Assembly: GCA_002435705.1 (NCBI GenBank)
Contig: DIVA01000052.1
Coordinates: forward strand, 136,961-200,960
Length of the DNA: 64,000 bases
Reading direction: 5' to 3'
Source: Bacteriovoracaceae bacterium UBA6144
Lineage (GTDB): Bacteria; Bdellovibrionota; Bacteriovoracia; Bacteriovoracales; Bacteriovoracaceae
Part shown: positions 24,540 through 33,666 of the stretch, one piece after another
Layout of the letters: every line of letters starts with the position of its first letter
How positions within the stretch are numbered: the stretch's first letter is position 1
Program-made: the position numbers and the translations under genes
The notes under the pieces: generated by a model
Seen by the model: the letters and a program-made list of their open reading frames with translations, nothing else
What the model was told of the DNA's origin: nothing
Databases searched by the model: none

Positions 24540-27500
24540 ATGATTATTTTAAAGTTTCTCTTATGCCTGTCTCTTGCTGTGAATTTAGCTTTTGCGGCTG
24601 GTAACCCTCCAGGTGCATCTAGCTCTATTGGCAACGGCTTGAATATTTTAAATCGTTACAATCATTCACCCCACCCCCCACGAGCATACTCTACCCCCGA
24701 TCAAAAGCCGATGACAGTGACGGATGAGCCGCCTATGAGTGAAGCGGTGGTGGCAGCCGAGATTGAAGGACAGGCAAAAAGAAGATCTAACGAATTGAAG
24801 AGATCTAACAAAGAGCTCGAAGCCTTCTGCTCTAAAGACCCTTTTGATTCTGAGGATCCGCACAACAACAGAGTGACAAATAACTTCAGAAATAATAACG
24901 ATTTAATGTCGAAATTCAGACAGTGTTACCCTTTCCCGAGTGATGGTCATGCACTAGAAAATCTCTTTCCTTTGCTCAGTACCAGTACTTTCAAGTGTCT
25001 TGCGGTAGGCAGTTTTCAAACCAATCAAAGAATCAGCTCCTTCACCTGCGGTTGTTCGACTCCTACTAATAAGACCCAATCAGTGAAAGCACAACTGGCC
25101 TCTCAGTTTGACAGCAAAAAGATCAAGACTAATGCTGTGAAAGATGAATTGAAGGAACTCAACAGACTTAATGACCACATTAAATATGTAACCTCTACTT
25201 TAACCAGCCAAGGCTTTGATCCATCGAAGATTGACACCATCAGGCCTAATACCTGTAATACAGCCGAAATTATTTCTATCGTAAATAATTCTGCCTCTCA
25301 ATTCAATGCCTCTAGTAATTCGAATAAAATATGTGACGGTCAAGAATGCTCACAAGTAGGACAGTTTGTGACCAGCGCTTTGCAGGAAATGTTTCAACTG
25401 CCAAATGGCTCACAAGCCCAGCTAACTGCTGAGTTTGATTCGATGGGTCCGGTGTCCTGTTTTGAAGACCCAAAGCAGGAGTTCGTGGCTAATCTTATTC
25501 CAATTAATGGTATTGGTAAGTCAATACTTTTAGGAAAGATCGGTCTAATCAAGGTTCAACTTGCAGCTAATCTTTCGGCTATGGGGTCTTGTGAGGGATC
25601 ATCAAAGCAAAACGCTTTCAATCGCCTTTCCACGATGAACGATCTTTTGAATCGCCCGTGGAGAGCTGGAATTGATCAAGAGTCCTTTTCAGCGTGGAGG
25701 GAATTGTCTCGCTATAACCCGGCAATAAATTATCTTGTCGAGCACGTGGTCCACGAAGGCGCTGGCAGTTTTTCTACACAAGACTGTCTTAAAGTTAAAG
25801 AGGGGATTCAGAAATCGCAAGAGTTTTTTACCGCTCTCTCTCGGGGGCTTTCAATCCCAAATTCGGTGGAGGCTCTCAAACACGTGACTCAAGCCCACGT
25901 GGCTTATCTTGAGGGAACGAAACTCAATAATTATCAAGATGAGGTCTTCAAAGAGATTAAAGAGGATTTCCAGAAAAAATGTAGCTCCTTTGCCAATAAA
26001 GTGAGGGCCATTGCCTGCGCCAATGATAGTCAAATTTCAAGTAGTCTTAATCTCTATGCTCGCTATCTTGATCAATCCTCATCCGAGCAAAAATGTTCGA
26101 ACACAAATTCAGCCGCCTGTTTAGAAAGAAATAAGGCACTTTGTGCCATGAGAGCAAACAGTGATGGGGGCGTCTCCTCACTTGATGCTGCGACCTACCG
26201 TTATTCTCAATCAGAGAGACCTGCCTCTGAGGCTGGCTCCATAGCGAGAAATGAACTGAGTCAGTATTGCCCTAATTTTGAAGGGTTTGTGAAATCTCAA
26301 GGTATCTGTGTTAACGAGGACTTTAATTCTTGTTACCGCTCGTTTCAGTTCGGCTCTCAGGATGATCGAGCAAGATTAAGAACAGTCTTAGGGGCCTATA
26401 AAGCTTCACTCAGCGGTGATATAAGGGCCGTACATGAAAATATTGTTGATATTTCTGCGACCCATACCGCGCAAGTCGATGCGGTCGATCGTCAGATCAG
26501 ATCTGCCCAAGGGGCCTCCACTATTGCAGCGATGCGATCGCAGGGATTGTCTTCCTCAAAGGATGAGTTGTCTGAGATTGCTTCCATTTTCGGTGGACTA
26601 GGCGGAGGTGGGGGAGCAAGTAACTTATCCTCTGATGTTTCAGGCTCATTCTTTAATCAAGCAATTGTGCAAGGTTTCGGGGCTCAAGCTCGCGTTTCAC
26701 CTGCGACTTCAGCTGCCGTGATGAATCGTTTTATTTCAAACGTTCCGCCCATGCAGAACATGCCTCAATCCGACCAGCGCCAACAGGTGGAGCAAGCCCT
26801 CGAGCGCTCAGTCAATCAAACAGTCAGTGAACTAGAAACGAAAGCCTCTGGGGCCACGAGTGCGTCCGAGCGCCAAAAATACTTAGATGAAATCGCTGAG
26901 CTTCGCCGTTTGATGGCGGATCAGACCGCTCGCAATGATCTCATCAGTCAACAGATGGCAGCGATGAATCAAGCCTCGCAAGAAGAAGTGACTGCGAGTT
27001 CTGGTAAAAGAAAACGTGCACCCGCTTCGGTGGCCAATGCCGCTCCGGAAGTCTCTTCTGAAGGAGCAAGTTCAGGCTTCCAGTCAGGAGGCGGTCGCAG
27101 TAGCTCTCAGGCCAGCTCAGGCAGCACTGGGGGAGGCCAAGACCTCTCTGGCGTCCAAGGCTTTGGTGGATCAGCAGCAGCGGCTCGATCGGTGAGTTCG
27201 GTCAGTGAGGCGCGTGATGCGGCTCCTAACGACAACAGCCTCCGTCTGATAGTTGGTGGAACAGGAGGTCAGGTTATCCCTGCAGCCCAAGTCATCACCA
27301 TCACCGTTTCTGGTGGAGATGAGAAGGCGCTCAAGGAAGCAATTCTAGGGCAGCGTGAAAAACTTAATATCGGTGAAGATGGATTTGCGATCGTGGAAGT
27401 GATCGATCCTAACTCAGGCCGCGCCACACTGGTGCGAGTGAAAATTGAAAACGAGAATGTGATCGTGCAAAACTTCACTGCGGAACAGTTGCGCCAGACG

Positions 27501-27599
27501 AAAATCGTCTCTGATGCTGACCCAAAACCGAGACAAATTCGCTACAGTCTGCAGGCGATGACTAATCTCTTGAATCAAGCTTCAGGGGGCTCCAACTAG
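24540..27599 (+). CDS. Large secreted protein, paralogue of the 29231 gene
   Basis: A 1019-residue protein with signal peptide MIILKFLLCLSLAVNLAFAAG. It has an N-terminal region rich in cysteine (CGCSTP, CNTAEI and others), a helical middle, a Gly/Ser/Ala-rich low-complexity linker (about 685-900) and a compact C-terminal domain of about 100 residues (VITITVSGGDEKALKEAI and following). Cysteine order, overall layout and the C-terminal domain match the protein at 29231, so they are paralogues. No enzyme motif is seen. It may be an extracellular or periplasmic structural or processing factor. The stop overlaps the alpha/beta hydrolase gene on the other strand by 38 bp. Confidence 0.7.
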   Translation: MIILKFLLCLSLAVNLAFAAGNPPGASSSIGNGLNILNRYNHSPHPPRAYSTPDQKPMTVTDEPPMSEAVVAAEIEGQAKRRSNELKRSNKELEAFCSKDPFDSEDPHNNRVTNNFRNNNDLMSKFRQCYPFPSDGHALENLFPLLSTSTFKCLAVGSFQTNQRISSFTCGCSTPTNKTQSVKAQLASQFDSKKIKTNAVKDELKELNRLNDHIKYVTSTLTSQGFDPSKIDTIRPNTCNTAEIISIVNNSASQFNASSNSNKICDGQECSQVGQFVTSALQEMFQLPNGSQAQLTAEFDSMGPVSCFEDPKQEFVANLIPINGIGKSILLGKIGLIKVQLAANLSAMGSCEGSSKQNAFNRLSTMNDLLNRPWRAGIDQESFSAWRELSRYNPAINYLVEHVVHEGAGSFSTQDCLKVKEGIQKSQEFFTALSRGLSIPNSVEALKHVTQAHVAYLEGTKLNNYQDEVFKEIKEDFQKKCSSFANKVRAIACANDSQISSSLNLYARYLDQSSSEQKCSNTNSAACLERNKALCAMRANSDGGVSSLDAATYRYSQSERPASEAGSIARNELSQYCPNFEGFVKSQGICVNEDFNSCYRSFQFGSQDDRARLRTVLGAYKASLSGDIRAVHENIVDISATHTAQVDAVDRQIRSAQGASTIAAMRSQGLSSSKDELSEIASIFGGLGGGGGASNLSSDVSGSFFNQAIVQGFGAQARVSPATSAAVMNRFISNVPPMQNMPQSDQRQQVEQALERSVNQTVSELETKASGATSASERQKYLDEIAELRRLMADQTARNDLISQQMAAMNQASQEEVTASSGKRKRAPASVANAAPEVSSEGASSGFQSGGGRSSSQASSGSTGGGQDLSGVQGFGGSAAAARSVSSVSEARDAAPNDNSLRLIVGGTGGQVIPAAQVITITVSGGDEKALKEAILGQREKLNIGEDGFAIVEVIDPNSGRATLVRVKIENENVIVQNFTAEQLRQTKIVSDADPKPRQIRYSLQAMTNLLNQASGGSN

Positions 27600-28326
27600 T
27601 CAGTTGGGCCACCACCCATTCTGGGGCATCTAAAGTAATATCATGACCGGCCGTGGGGTTCTCCGAAAGGGGAACCCCCCACTTCTGGGCGATGGCTCGC
27701 GAGCACTCCACATTCACCATGCGATCGTTGGTTGAAGCCAGAATGAGTGTGGGGATAGAAGGCTTAAAGCCTTTTGTTTTAAAAGTGCTGGCGGCGAGGA
27801 GTTGTCTAAAAGTATTTTCCACGCTGACAGGCCTCTGGCGTGTGATCTCACTCCAAAAATTTGCATTCCTCTCATAGTCACTTGTGCTGTTTGAGACGGT
27901 TTTTAAAATGGTGAACTCTTTCTTGTAACCTTTTTGAACGGGAGCCGGAAGCAGTCCCAGAAAGGCAGAGGGCTTAAGTCTTTTCCAGACTGGAGAGTAG
28001 TCAGAGAAGCTGGTGTTCATCAGCACACAGGTTTTAAAATCCTGCGGGTAGCGCCTCATCCAGTCGACTGAGATCATCCCGCCTAGAGAGATGGCGATGA
28101 GGTGGGCCGGAGAGGAGAGTTTGAGTGCTAGGTAGTCTTCGCGCATGCGATCCACGATGCCACTAATAGTGAGTGGAGAGAGAGTTTGATAGTGCACACC
28201 CGCCCCAGGAATATCGATGCAGTGGAAATGAGCTGCAGGAAAAGTGGACTTAAGTTTGGGTAAGAATTCTCCCCAGTGGGCCGCTTCCCTGATGAGTCCT
28301 CTTAGTAGAATGAAATGCTCAGCCAT
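27562..28326 (-). CDS. Alpha/beta hydrolase
   Basis: A 254-residue alpha/beta-hydrolase-fold protein. The oxyanion strand LLRGLIREAAHW is at the start, the nucleophile elbow is AISLGGM near residue 83 (Ser), the acid is in ASTNDRMV near 203, and the histidine is in AGHDITLDAPEWV near 227. The substrate is unknown; the cap region (about 110-165) is short and basic. A normal AGAGGAA ribosome binding site precedes the ATG. It is antisense to the last 38 bp of the large secreted protein gene, so transcripts from both overlap. Confidence 0.85.
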   Translation of the reverse strand: MAEHFILLRGLIREAAHWGEFLPKLKSTFPAAHFHCIDIPGAGVHYQTLSPLTISGIVDRMREDYLALKLSSPAHLIAISLGGMISVDWMRRYPQDFKTCVLMNTSFSDYSPVWKRLKPSAFLGLLPAPVQKGYKKEFTILKTVSNSTSDYERNANFWSEITRQRPVSVENTFRQLLAASTFKTKGFKPSIPTLILASTNDRMVNVECSRAIAQKWGVPLSENPTAGHDITLDAPEWVVAQLTSWSPLKLDSRD

Positions 28327-28373
28327 GTGTTTCCTCTAGATATTATGTGTGTCTCATTTTACACTTTAATAGA

Positions 28374-29117
28374 ATGGATTCAACTCTCATTGAGCTCTAC
28401 GATCAAGCCTACATCCCATACCAGTCTCATCGACTCAACCTTGAGCTGCGTGAGCGCGTGGAGCGAGAGTCCCGCGGACTGTTGCAACTGGTGGATGAGA
28501 TCAAAAATAAATTTCTCGGTGATCGCGACTGGTCCGAACTTCACGTGGCAGAGCTGGGTGGTGGGATGGGAGGATTGTCTCTCCATCTGGCGCGCCGAGG
28601 GGCCCAAGTGACGGTGGTGGATTGCTCTAAAACCGCTCTTGATATCCATCGCCAGTTAGCTCAGATGAGTCATCTTGAGACAGAGCAAGTCTGTTTGGAT
28701 GTGACTCACCCAGAGGCCAATCTTTCTAAAAAGTTTGATCTCTTGATCGACTCTCATCTCTTGCACTGTATTGCCCGGCCGGCGGAGAGGGCCTCGTATT
28801 TAAGTTTCGTGCGTGAGCATCTCACTCCCACAGGATTTTTCGTGGGAGAGTCGATGGTGCATCGAAAAAAGATGTTCATTCCCCCAGGCTACCGCTTAGA
28901 CGAGGACAATATCCTGTGGCAGAAGTTCTCCGACTGGATCCCTCTGAGAAAGATTACCGATAGCCTGCTGCTTGAAGATGAGTTTAAAAATAGTGGGTTT
29001 TTTATCAATTATTTTTTCTACTACGCCAACTTCGCCTTCGCCGTGAACCAAGACTTCCTCGAGCTTCCCGGGGACATCTTACCCGCCTCCGTGCGTTTTG
29101 CTCTCAGACTGCCTTAA
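28374..29117 (+). CDS. Class I SAM-dependent methyltransferase
   Basis: A ~247-residue methyltransferase. Motif I is VAELGGGMGGLSLHLARRGA, followed by the acidic residue in VTVVDCSKTAL and motif DLLIDSHLLHCI near 120. I start at 28374 (MDSTLIELYDQ) rather than 28347, because the upstream codons add only a short unmatched tail. The C-terminal part (from about 185) is aromatic and probably binds substrate. The enzyme is not from one of the well-marked families (not UbiE, Trm or Rlm) and its substrate is unknown. Confidence 0.72.
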   Translation: MDSTLIELYDQAYIPYQSHRLNLELRERVERESRGLLQLVDEIKNKFLGDRDWSELHVAELGGGMGGLSLHLARRGAQVTVVDCSKTALDIHRQLAQMSHLETEQVCLDVTHPEANLSKKFDLLIDSHLLHCIARPAERASYLSFVREHLTPTGFFVGESMVHRKKMFIPPGYRLDEDNILWQKFSDWIPLRKITDSLLLEDEFKNSGFFINYFFYYANFAFAVNQDFLELPGDILPASVRFALRLP

Positions 29118-29230
29118 AATTTGGTCAACTCGATAGTACTTACAAATTGGATTCAGCCTACTTAATACTAAAGCCTGATCGGGGCAGTCGATTATGTTAA
29201 TATAATTAAAATTATGACCGATAAAAATTT

Positions 29231-32200
29231 ATGAAGTTTTTAGTTTTTATACTTCTGACAAATCTGGCTTATGCCCAACAACAAGCGGGTGTTGTGCAAA
29301 ATGCTGCTCATGCTGCTGCTAGTTTTACATGGAATTTTCAGAATGGATTTTCTGAACAGTTTAATGGAGGCACAGCGAAGTCGGTCAATCATCCCATGCA
29401 AGTTAGTATCGTCACCCCGGAAGCACCTGCGCTTATTAAATTTACTCAACCAACAATGATAGAAATGGATCTAAGTCTTGTGGCCCCTGGAACTGAGTTA
29501 ACATTAGGTTTAACTCGTCCAGCTCCATCTGCTTCAGATTCGAAGCTTTGTGATTCTACTGGTCCTGCTCCTTTAACCTCAGATAACGCCATTGCCAGCA
29601 CAATTCTTTTTCCCATTGGGAGCGGCAGATGCGGAGAACCACTGCGGCTTTCGCCTAACCTTGGGTCTTTCGTAACATTTGGTTCTTCTTTAAACTCATT
29701 CTCTAATAAGAATAATTGTGACACCTCTATATCTACATTCCCAGAGCCTCTTCACCTCTCACCCGATAGAGATTTTTGTCAGTGCTATCAGCGAAAAGCA
29801 GTCAACGTCATCAATCCGAGACCTGGCCGTGAGATAAAAGTAGCAGCACTCAAAGGGCTTATTCAAAATTATCTTAGCGAGGTGCTTAAACCTTCCCTGC
29901 AATTAAAATCAGAGCTTGGATACAGTCCTATTCCTAGACAGGAAGGAGTATGTGACCTGTCTACGATGAGTAGTCGTCTCGGGGACCTCAGGGTGAATCC
30001 ACCTGTGCTTGATGAAGCCTTTTGTGATAAAGGCCAATGCGCTGAAGGTGAAACACTTTTCAATCAAGCTATTATTGATTTAGCTGGAAGTGATGGAGCA
30101 GTTGGTCCAGCTGACCTTCGTCGGCGTCTTGATTTTCATCAAACGAAGAACCGAGGTCCAATCACTAATTCCAACGGTCATGAAACAAGATCATGTCTAT
30201 TAAACAAACGAGCCAATGTAATTGCAGGCATGCTACCCATACAAGATGGAGCTGGTCAATCCCGTACAATTCCTGGTCTTTCAGGTCGTAAGCAAGGGCT
30301 TGAGTCAACCCTTCTCTCTCTTGGGGATTGCACAAACTCACAGCATGCATCGGCATTAAGATTTACTGTTTTGAGCGAAGAAAAGTTTGATCAGCTGAGA
30401 GAAATTGCTCCCACAGCAATGACTCTTTTTCGATCGGGAGATTTATCGGACACTCAGCTTTTGCAAAGGTGTCATTCTGCTAAAAAAGTTCTCAAACAAG
30501 GAATTGACTTACTTGCCGTGCAAGAGCGCTTTGAAAGCGGACTTGACTACGAATCTTCGTACCGAGAACTTGAAGCTATTCAAGACGTGATTATTTCAGC
30601 CACAAAAGAATTTCCTCAAGAGATCCTGAAGCATTTAGATGATGAGTTATATTCAAGTTGTCAGAAATTTCAGAATAACATCCAGCAAATTTCATGTTCA
30701 AAGACTGGATTTGTCAGTGGTCGCCACTTAGCTGAGGCTACCATACTAGAATCCAATTATACCTCCATTTGTCCTGGCGCCAGTTCTCTCAGTGACTGTC
30801 GCACAAAACAAATCTGCTCTTCATTTAAAGAGGAGAAAGCAAGTTTTTTAAATAGTTTGGAAAACTATGGTCCAACCTCCACAATTCTTACTCAAAAGAC
30901 ATTTAAAGATCGCATGTTTCAAAACGTGAAGCATCTATGTGGAGGGTTTGAGGAGTTTGTTCGTACTCATTCTCAAAATCCATGTCGATCCCTGCCTCAA
31001 GAGCAATACGCCAATTGCTACGAATTACAAATCATGAGCCGAGATGATGTTCACAAAAATCTGATTGCTGCTTTTGCAAATCAATTAAGTCAATCGAGTG
31101 ATCCTGAGGATAAACGAAGAGCAGGCTTTTTTAGTGCCCATGGGATGATCGGTGTAAGCGAAGCTGATGAAAGACTAGAAACAACCATCTCCTCTAACGC
31201 TGTGGTCGCCGCCAAGAGACAAGTCATTGCGACTCAAATGAATCAAATGCGTGAGAGGCTTGGTCCAAAGGCCAGCCAAGAAGCTATCATGTTGGGTCTA
31301 CAACAAGAGATGAAGCAGAGTTTTTCTCAGGCAAAGGAAGCTTATCTCGCCAGCAATGGGCTTGTTCAAAATACCAAAGTCTCAGCTTCTGTGACTCAAG
31401 TTTCTGCACAGCCTACTTCATTTATCGCTCCACCTGTTGCGATTGAAAATCCTAGGATGGCCAATTCCATAACCTCTTCTCCTGCAACATTAAGTCCGCT
31501 TCCTCAGTCGATCCCATCACCAACCAATAACATAGAGTCTATGGGTGGTGTTGATCTTGCGGGATTAAGAAATGAAGTTAATGATTTAAAAAATTCTATT
31601 GCTCGTAATACGAACACTGTTGTAGAAGCCTCTCGTCAGAGTGGCCCTGCACGTGGGGCAAAGACTCAGAAGATTAAAGAGTCCACTATCGAGAAGCCCG
31701 TAGTAGAAGAAAGTTCTGCCGTCGCTTCACCTTCAGTGTCATCTAGCTTTAGCAATGGCGGCCCCCGCCGCCGTCAACCGGCTTCCATCAATTCTTCCGC
31801 GCCACAGTCACAAGTGCAGGCACAAGCTTTCACCCCTCCAGCAGGTGCTGTGGTTTACAATTCAGTCGCTGAAGCCGTGACCTCTCTGGATCAAGCGCGC
31901 ATCCAAGGTGGAGGACAGTTAAAGCTTCGGGCCGCAAGTACACAAACCTCAAAAAGTGGTGTGCCACTGGATCAGGTTCTCACAGTCTCGGTTATGGATG
32001 CGAGCAATGTGGATCAGGTAATCGAGGGGATTCGAGCGCAGTTTAATTCGCAAATCTTGGCCGAGAATGAAGTGAAATTTGTGGAAGTGCGTGACGGCGG
32101 AAAATCCACCATCTACAAAGTCCAGAAAGTGAACGGCGAACTTGTGATCGAAGAAGCTGTCTCCCCAGAAGAAGTCGCTTCAGGTGTATTGATTGAATCT

Positions 32201-32281
32201 GCCGCTCGCCAGCCGCGGGTGGTGAAATTCTCACTCAGTGGCTTGTCTCAACGTCTCAATGAAGCCATCCAGCGCGACTAA
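29231..32281 (+). CDS. Large secreted protein, paralogue of the 24540 gene
   Basis: A 1016-residue protein with signal peptide MKFLVFILLTNLAYAQQ. Like its paralogue at 24540 it has an N-terminal cysteine-rich part, a helical middle with a matching cysteine series (QKFQNNIQQISC, ICPGAS, KHLCGGFEEFV), a low-complexity linker (about 700-880) and a ~110-residue C-terminal domain with VLTVSVMDASNVDQVIEGI and RQPRVVKFSLSG. TATAAT at 29201-29206 is a good -10, and no Shine-Dalgarno is visible before the ATG. No catalytic motif is seen; function unknown. The stop interlocks with that of the convergent methyltransferase gene. Confidence 0.7.
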   Translation: MKFLVFILLTNLAYAQQQAGVVQNAAHAAASFTWNFQNGFSEQFNGGTAKSVNHPMQVSIVTPEAPALIKFTQPTMIEMDLSLVAPGTELTLGLTRPAPSASDSKLCDSTGPAPLTSDNAIASTILFPIGSGRCGEPLRLSPNLGSFVTFGSSLNSFSNKNNCDTSISTFPEPLHLSPDRDFCQCYQRKAVNVINPRPGREIKVAALKGLIQNYLSEVLKPSLQLKSELGYSPIPRQEGVCDLSTMSSRLGDLRVNPPVLDEAFCDKGQCAEGETLFNQAIIDLAGSDGAVGPADLRRRLDFHQTKNRGPITNSNGHETRSCLLNKRANVIAGMLPIQDGAGQSRTIPGLSGRKQGLESTLLSLGDCTNSQHASALRFTVLSEEKFDQLREIAPTAMTLFRSGDLSDTQLLQRCHSAKKVLKQGIDLLAVQERFESGLDYESSYRELEAIQDVIISATKEFPQEILKHLDDELYSSCQKFQNNIQQISCSKTGFVSGRHLAEATILESNYTSICPGASSLSDCRTKQICSSFKEEKASFLNSLENYGPTSTILTQKTFKDRMFQNVKHLCGGFEEFVRTHSQNPCRSLPQEQYANCYELQIMSRDDVHKNLIAAFANQLSQSSDPEDKRRAGFFSAHGMIGVSEADERLETTISSNAVVAAKRQVIATQMNQMRERLGPKASQEAIMLGLQQEMKQSFSQAKEAYLASNGLVQNTKVSASVTQVSAQPTSFIAPPVAIENPRMANSITSSPATLSPLPQSIPSPTNNIESMGGVDLAGLRNEVNDLKNSIARNTNTVVEASRQSGPARGAKTQKIKESTIEKPVVEESSAVASPSVSSSFSNGGPRRRQPASINSSAPQSQVQAQAFTPPAGAVVYNSVAEAVTSLDQARIQGGGQLKLRAASTQTSKSGVPLDQVLTVSVMDASNVDQVIEGIRAQFNSQILAENEVKFVEVRDGGKSTIYKVQKVNGELVIEEAVSPEEVASGVLIESAARQPRVVKFSLSGLSQRLNEAIQRD

Positions 32282-33309
32282 GGCTTATCGACCCACACAC
32301 ATTTGGTCAGAAAGCCGCGCTTAGTTTGGGGCTCACCAAACCCTGCTTCTTTCAATGTCTGAGTCATATCCCACTCGGTGTATCCCTTATAGAAAGGCTC
32401 ATGATAATCGATTGGGAAGCGGTAGAGGGCCCACTGGTAGTCAGGCATGTCCTGCTTTTGAATAGAGTCGACGATGATCAAGCGCCCTTGGGGCTTGAGA
32501 ACTCGAAAGGCTTCTTGGATCGCTTTTTCTCTCACGGAACTCGGGATCTCATGAAAGAGAAATACGGAAAACACCACATCCTGCGATTGATCTTTAAAGG
32601 GGAGATCTTCGGCTGCCGCTTGGATGAAATTCACCTTTCTGTTTTTAAGCCGCTCTTGAGCTCCTGAGAGATAGGCCCGAGAGAGGTCACTGATGGTGTA
32701 ATTCATTTTTGGGAAAGCTTTGCTGACACTTTCTGATATCTCTCCGGTTCCGGCCGCGACTTCGAGGATCTGCACGTCTTCTGGCTTTTTATCTTTGATG
32801 GCCTCATAGAGTGGTTTGAAGATCAGGCGGCGCATGGCCTGGGCGGTGCCGGTGAAGAGAATTTCTACCTGGTGATTATAGAGCTCTGCGGATTCACGGG
32901 AGAGATAACCATCGATCTGCCAGTGAAAGTTTCGTTTAAAATAGTCAGGTAATCCTTCCTCGCTGTGCGAGGGCCTTGTGATGTTGAGTTTTCTTTGCCG
33001 CCCCATTCTGACAGAAGCGAGCATGATTTTAGGCAAGCGCTTTAGGTGTTTGAGAGGGGATTCCGGGGTTAAAACGGAGTAGGGGAGAATGCCTTCGGAG
33101 AAGAGAGTAGCGTCTTCCTCGTACATCGCCTTAATGTCTTGCAGAATCATGTCGCGCTTATCACGCTGGTCCTGCGGCACGTCTGGGACCTGCACCCAGG
33201 GCGAGAAGAGCTTTGTGAAATTCTGGACCAATTTGTACTCGCCTACATAGGAGAGGGTTCGAGTGATGTGGTATGCTTGATGAGTTTTATCAAGAAGAAG
33301 TTTCTTCAT
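32278..33309 (-). CDS. UbiE-type class I SAM-dependent methyltransferase
   Basis: A 343-residue protein with SAM motif ILEVAAGTGEISESV near residue 180, DLSRAYLSGAQERL, AAAEDLPFKDQSQDVVFSVFLFHEIP for motifs II and III, and RVLKPQGRLIIVDSIQ near 275. The pattern is that of UbiE/MenG-like C- or O-methyltransferases, with an unassigned helical N-terminal extension of about 170 residues. Substrate unknown. AGGAG and a TATAAT (minus strand, 33330-33335) give it a normal leader. It is divergent from HPF. Confidence 0.75.
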   Translation of the reverse strand: MKKLLLDKTHQAYHITRTLSYVGEYKLVQNFTKLFSPWVQVPDVPQDQRDKRDMILQDIKAMYEEDATLFSEGILPYSVLTPESPLKHLKRLPKIMLASVRMGRQRKLNITRPSHSEEGLPDYFKRNFHWQIDGYLSRESAELYNHQVEILFTGTAQAMRRLIFKPLYEAIKDKKPEDVQILEVAAGTGEISESVSKAFPKMNYTISDLSRAYLSGAQERLKNRKVNFIQAAAEDLPFKDQSQDVVFSVFLFHEIPSSVREKAIQEAFRVLKPQGRLIIVDSIQKQDMPDYQWALYRFPIDYHEPFYKGYTEWDMTQTLKEAGFGEPQTKRGFLTKCVWVDKP

Positions 33310-33403
33310 TTTTCAGGCTCCTGGTGACGATTATACTCTCCGTCATTGAGTTAGGCCGCTTAAAATAAGTTAGTTAATTACTTAGACAAAATTGAGGTGA
33401 ATC

Positions 33404-33664
33404 ATGAACATTCAGATAACCTTTCGTCATATGGAGCACACACCGGCCCTCGACACACTGATTCGTGAAAAATCTCAAAAATTTAGCAAATGGCTTGGGG
33501 CCAGCGTCACAACCAATTGGGTGTGCTGGGTTGAAGGGGTGGATCAGTGCTGCGAAGTCAAAGTCCATGCAGGTCACAAAGAATATTTTGCTAAAGCAGC
33601 CTCAGAAGATCTTTATAAAACAGTCGATTTAGTTATCCAGAAAATTCACAATCAAATGGAGTAA
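33404..33664 (+). CDS. hpf: Ribosome hibernation promoting factor, short form
   Basis: An 86-residue protein of the HPF/RaiA (YfiA) family. The start NIQITFRHMEHTPALDTLIREK is the typical first beta-alpha unit, followed by the basic helix and the repeat strand CCEVKVHAGHKEYFAKAASEDLYKTVDLVIQKI. The short form binds the ribosome at the tRNA and mRNA sites and stops translation in starved cells. GAGGTG precedes the ATG. The FadD gene begins two bases after its stop, so the two are in one transcript. Confidence 0.87.
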   Translation: MNIQITFRHMEHTPALDTLIREKSQKFSKWLGASVTTNWVCWVEGVDQCCEVKVHAGHKEYFAKAASEDLYKTVDLVIQKIHNQME

Positions 33665-33666
33665 GC

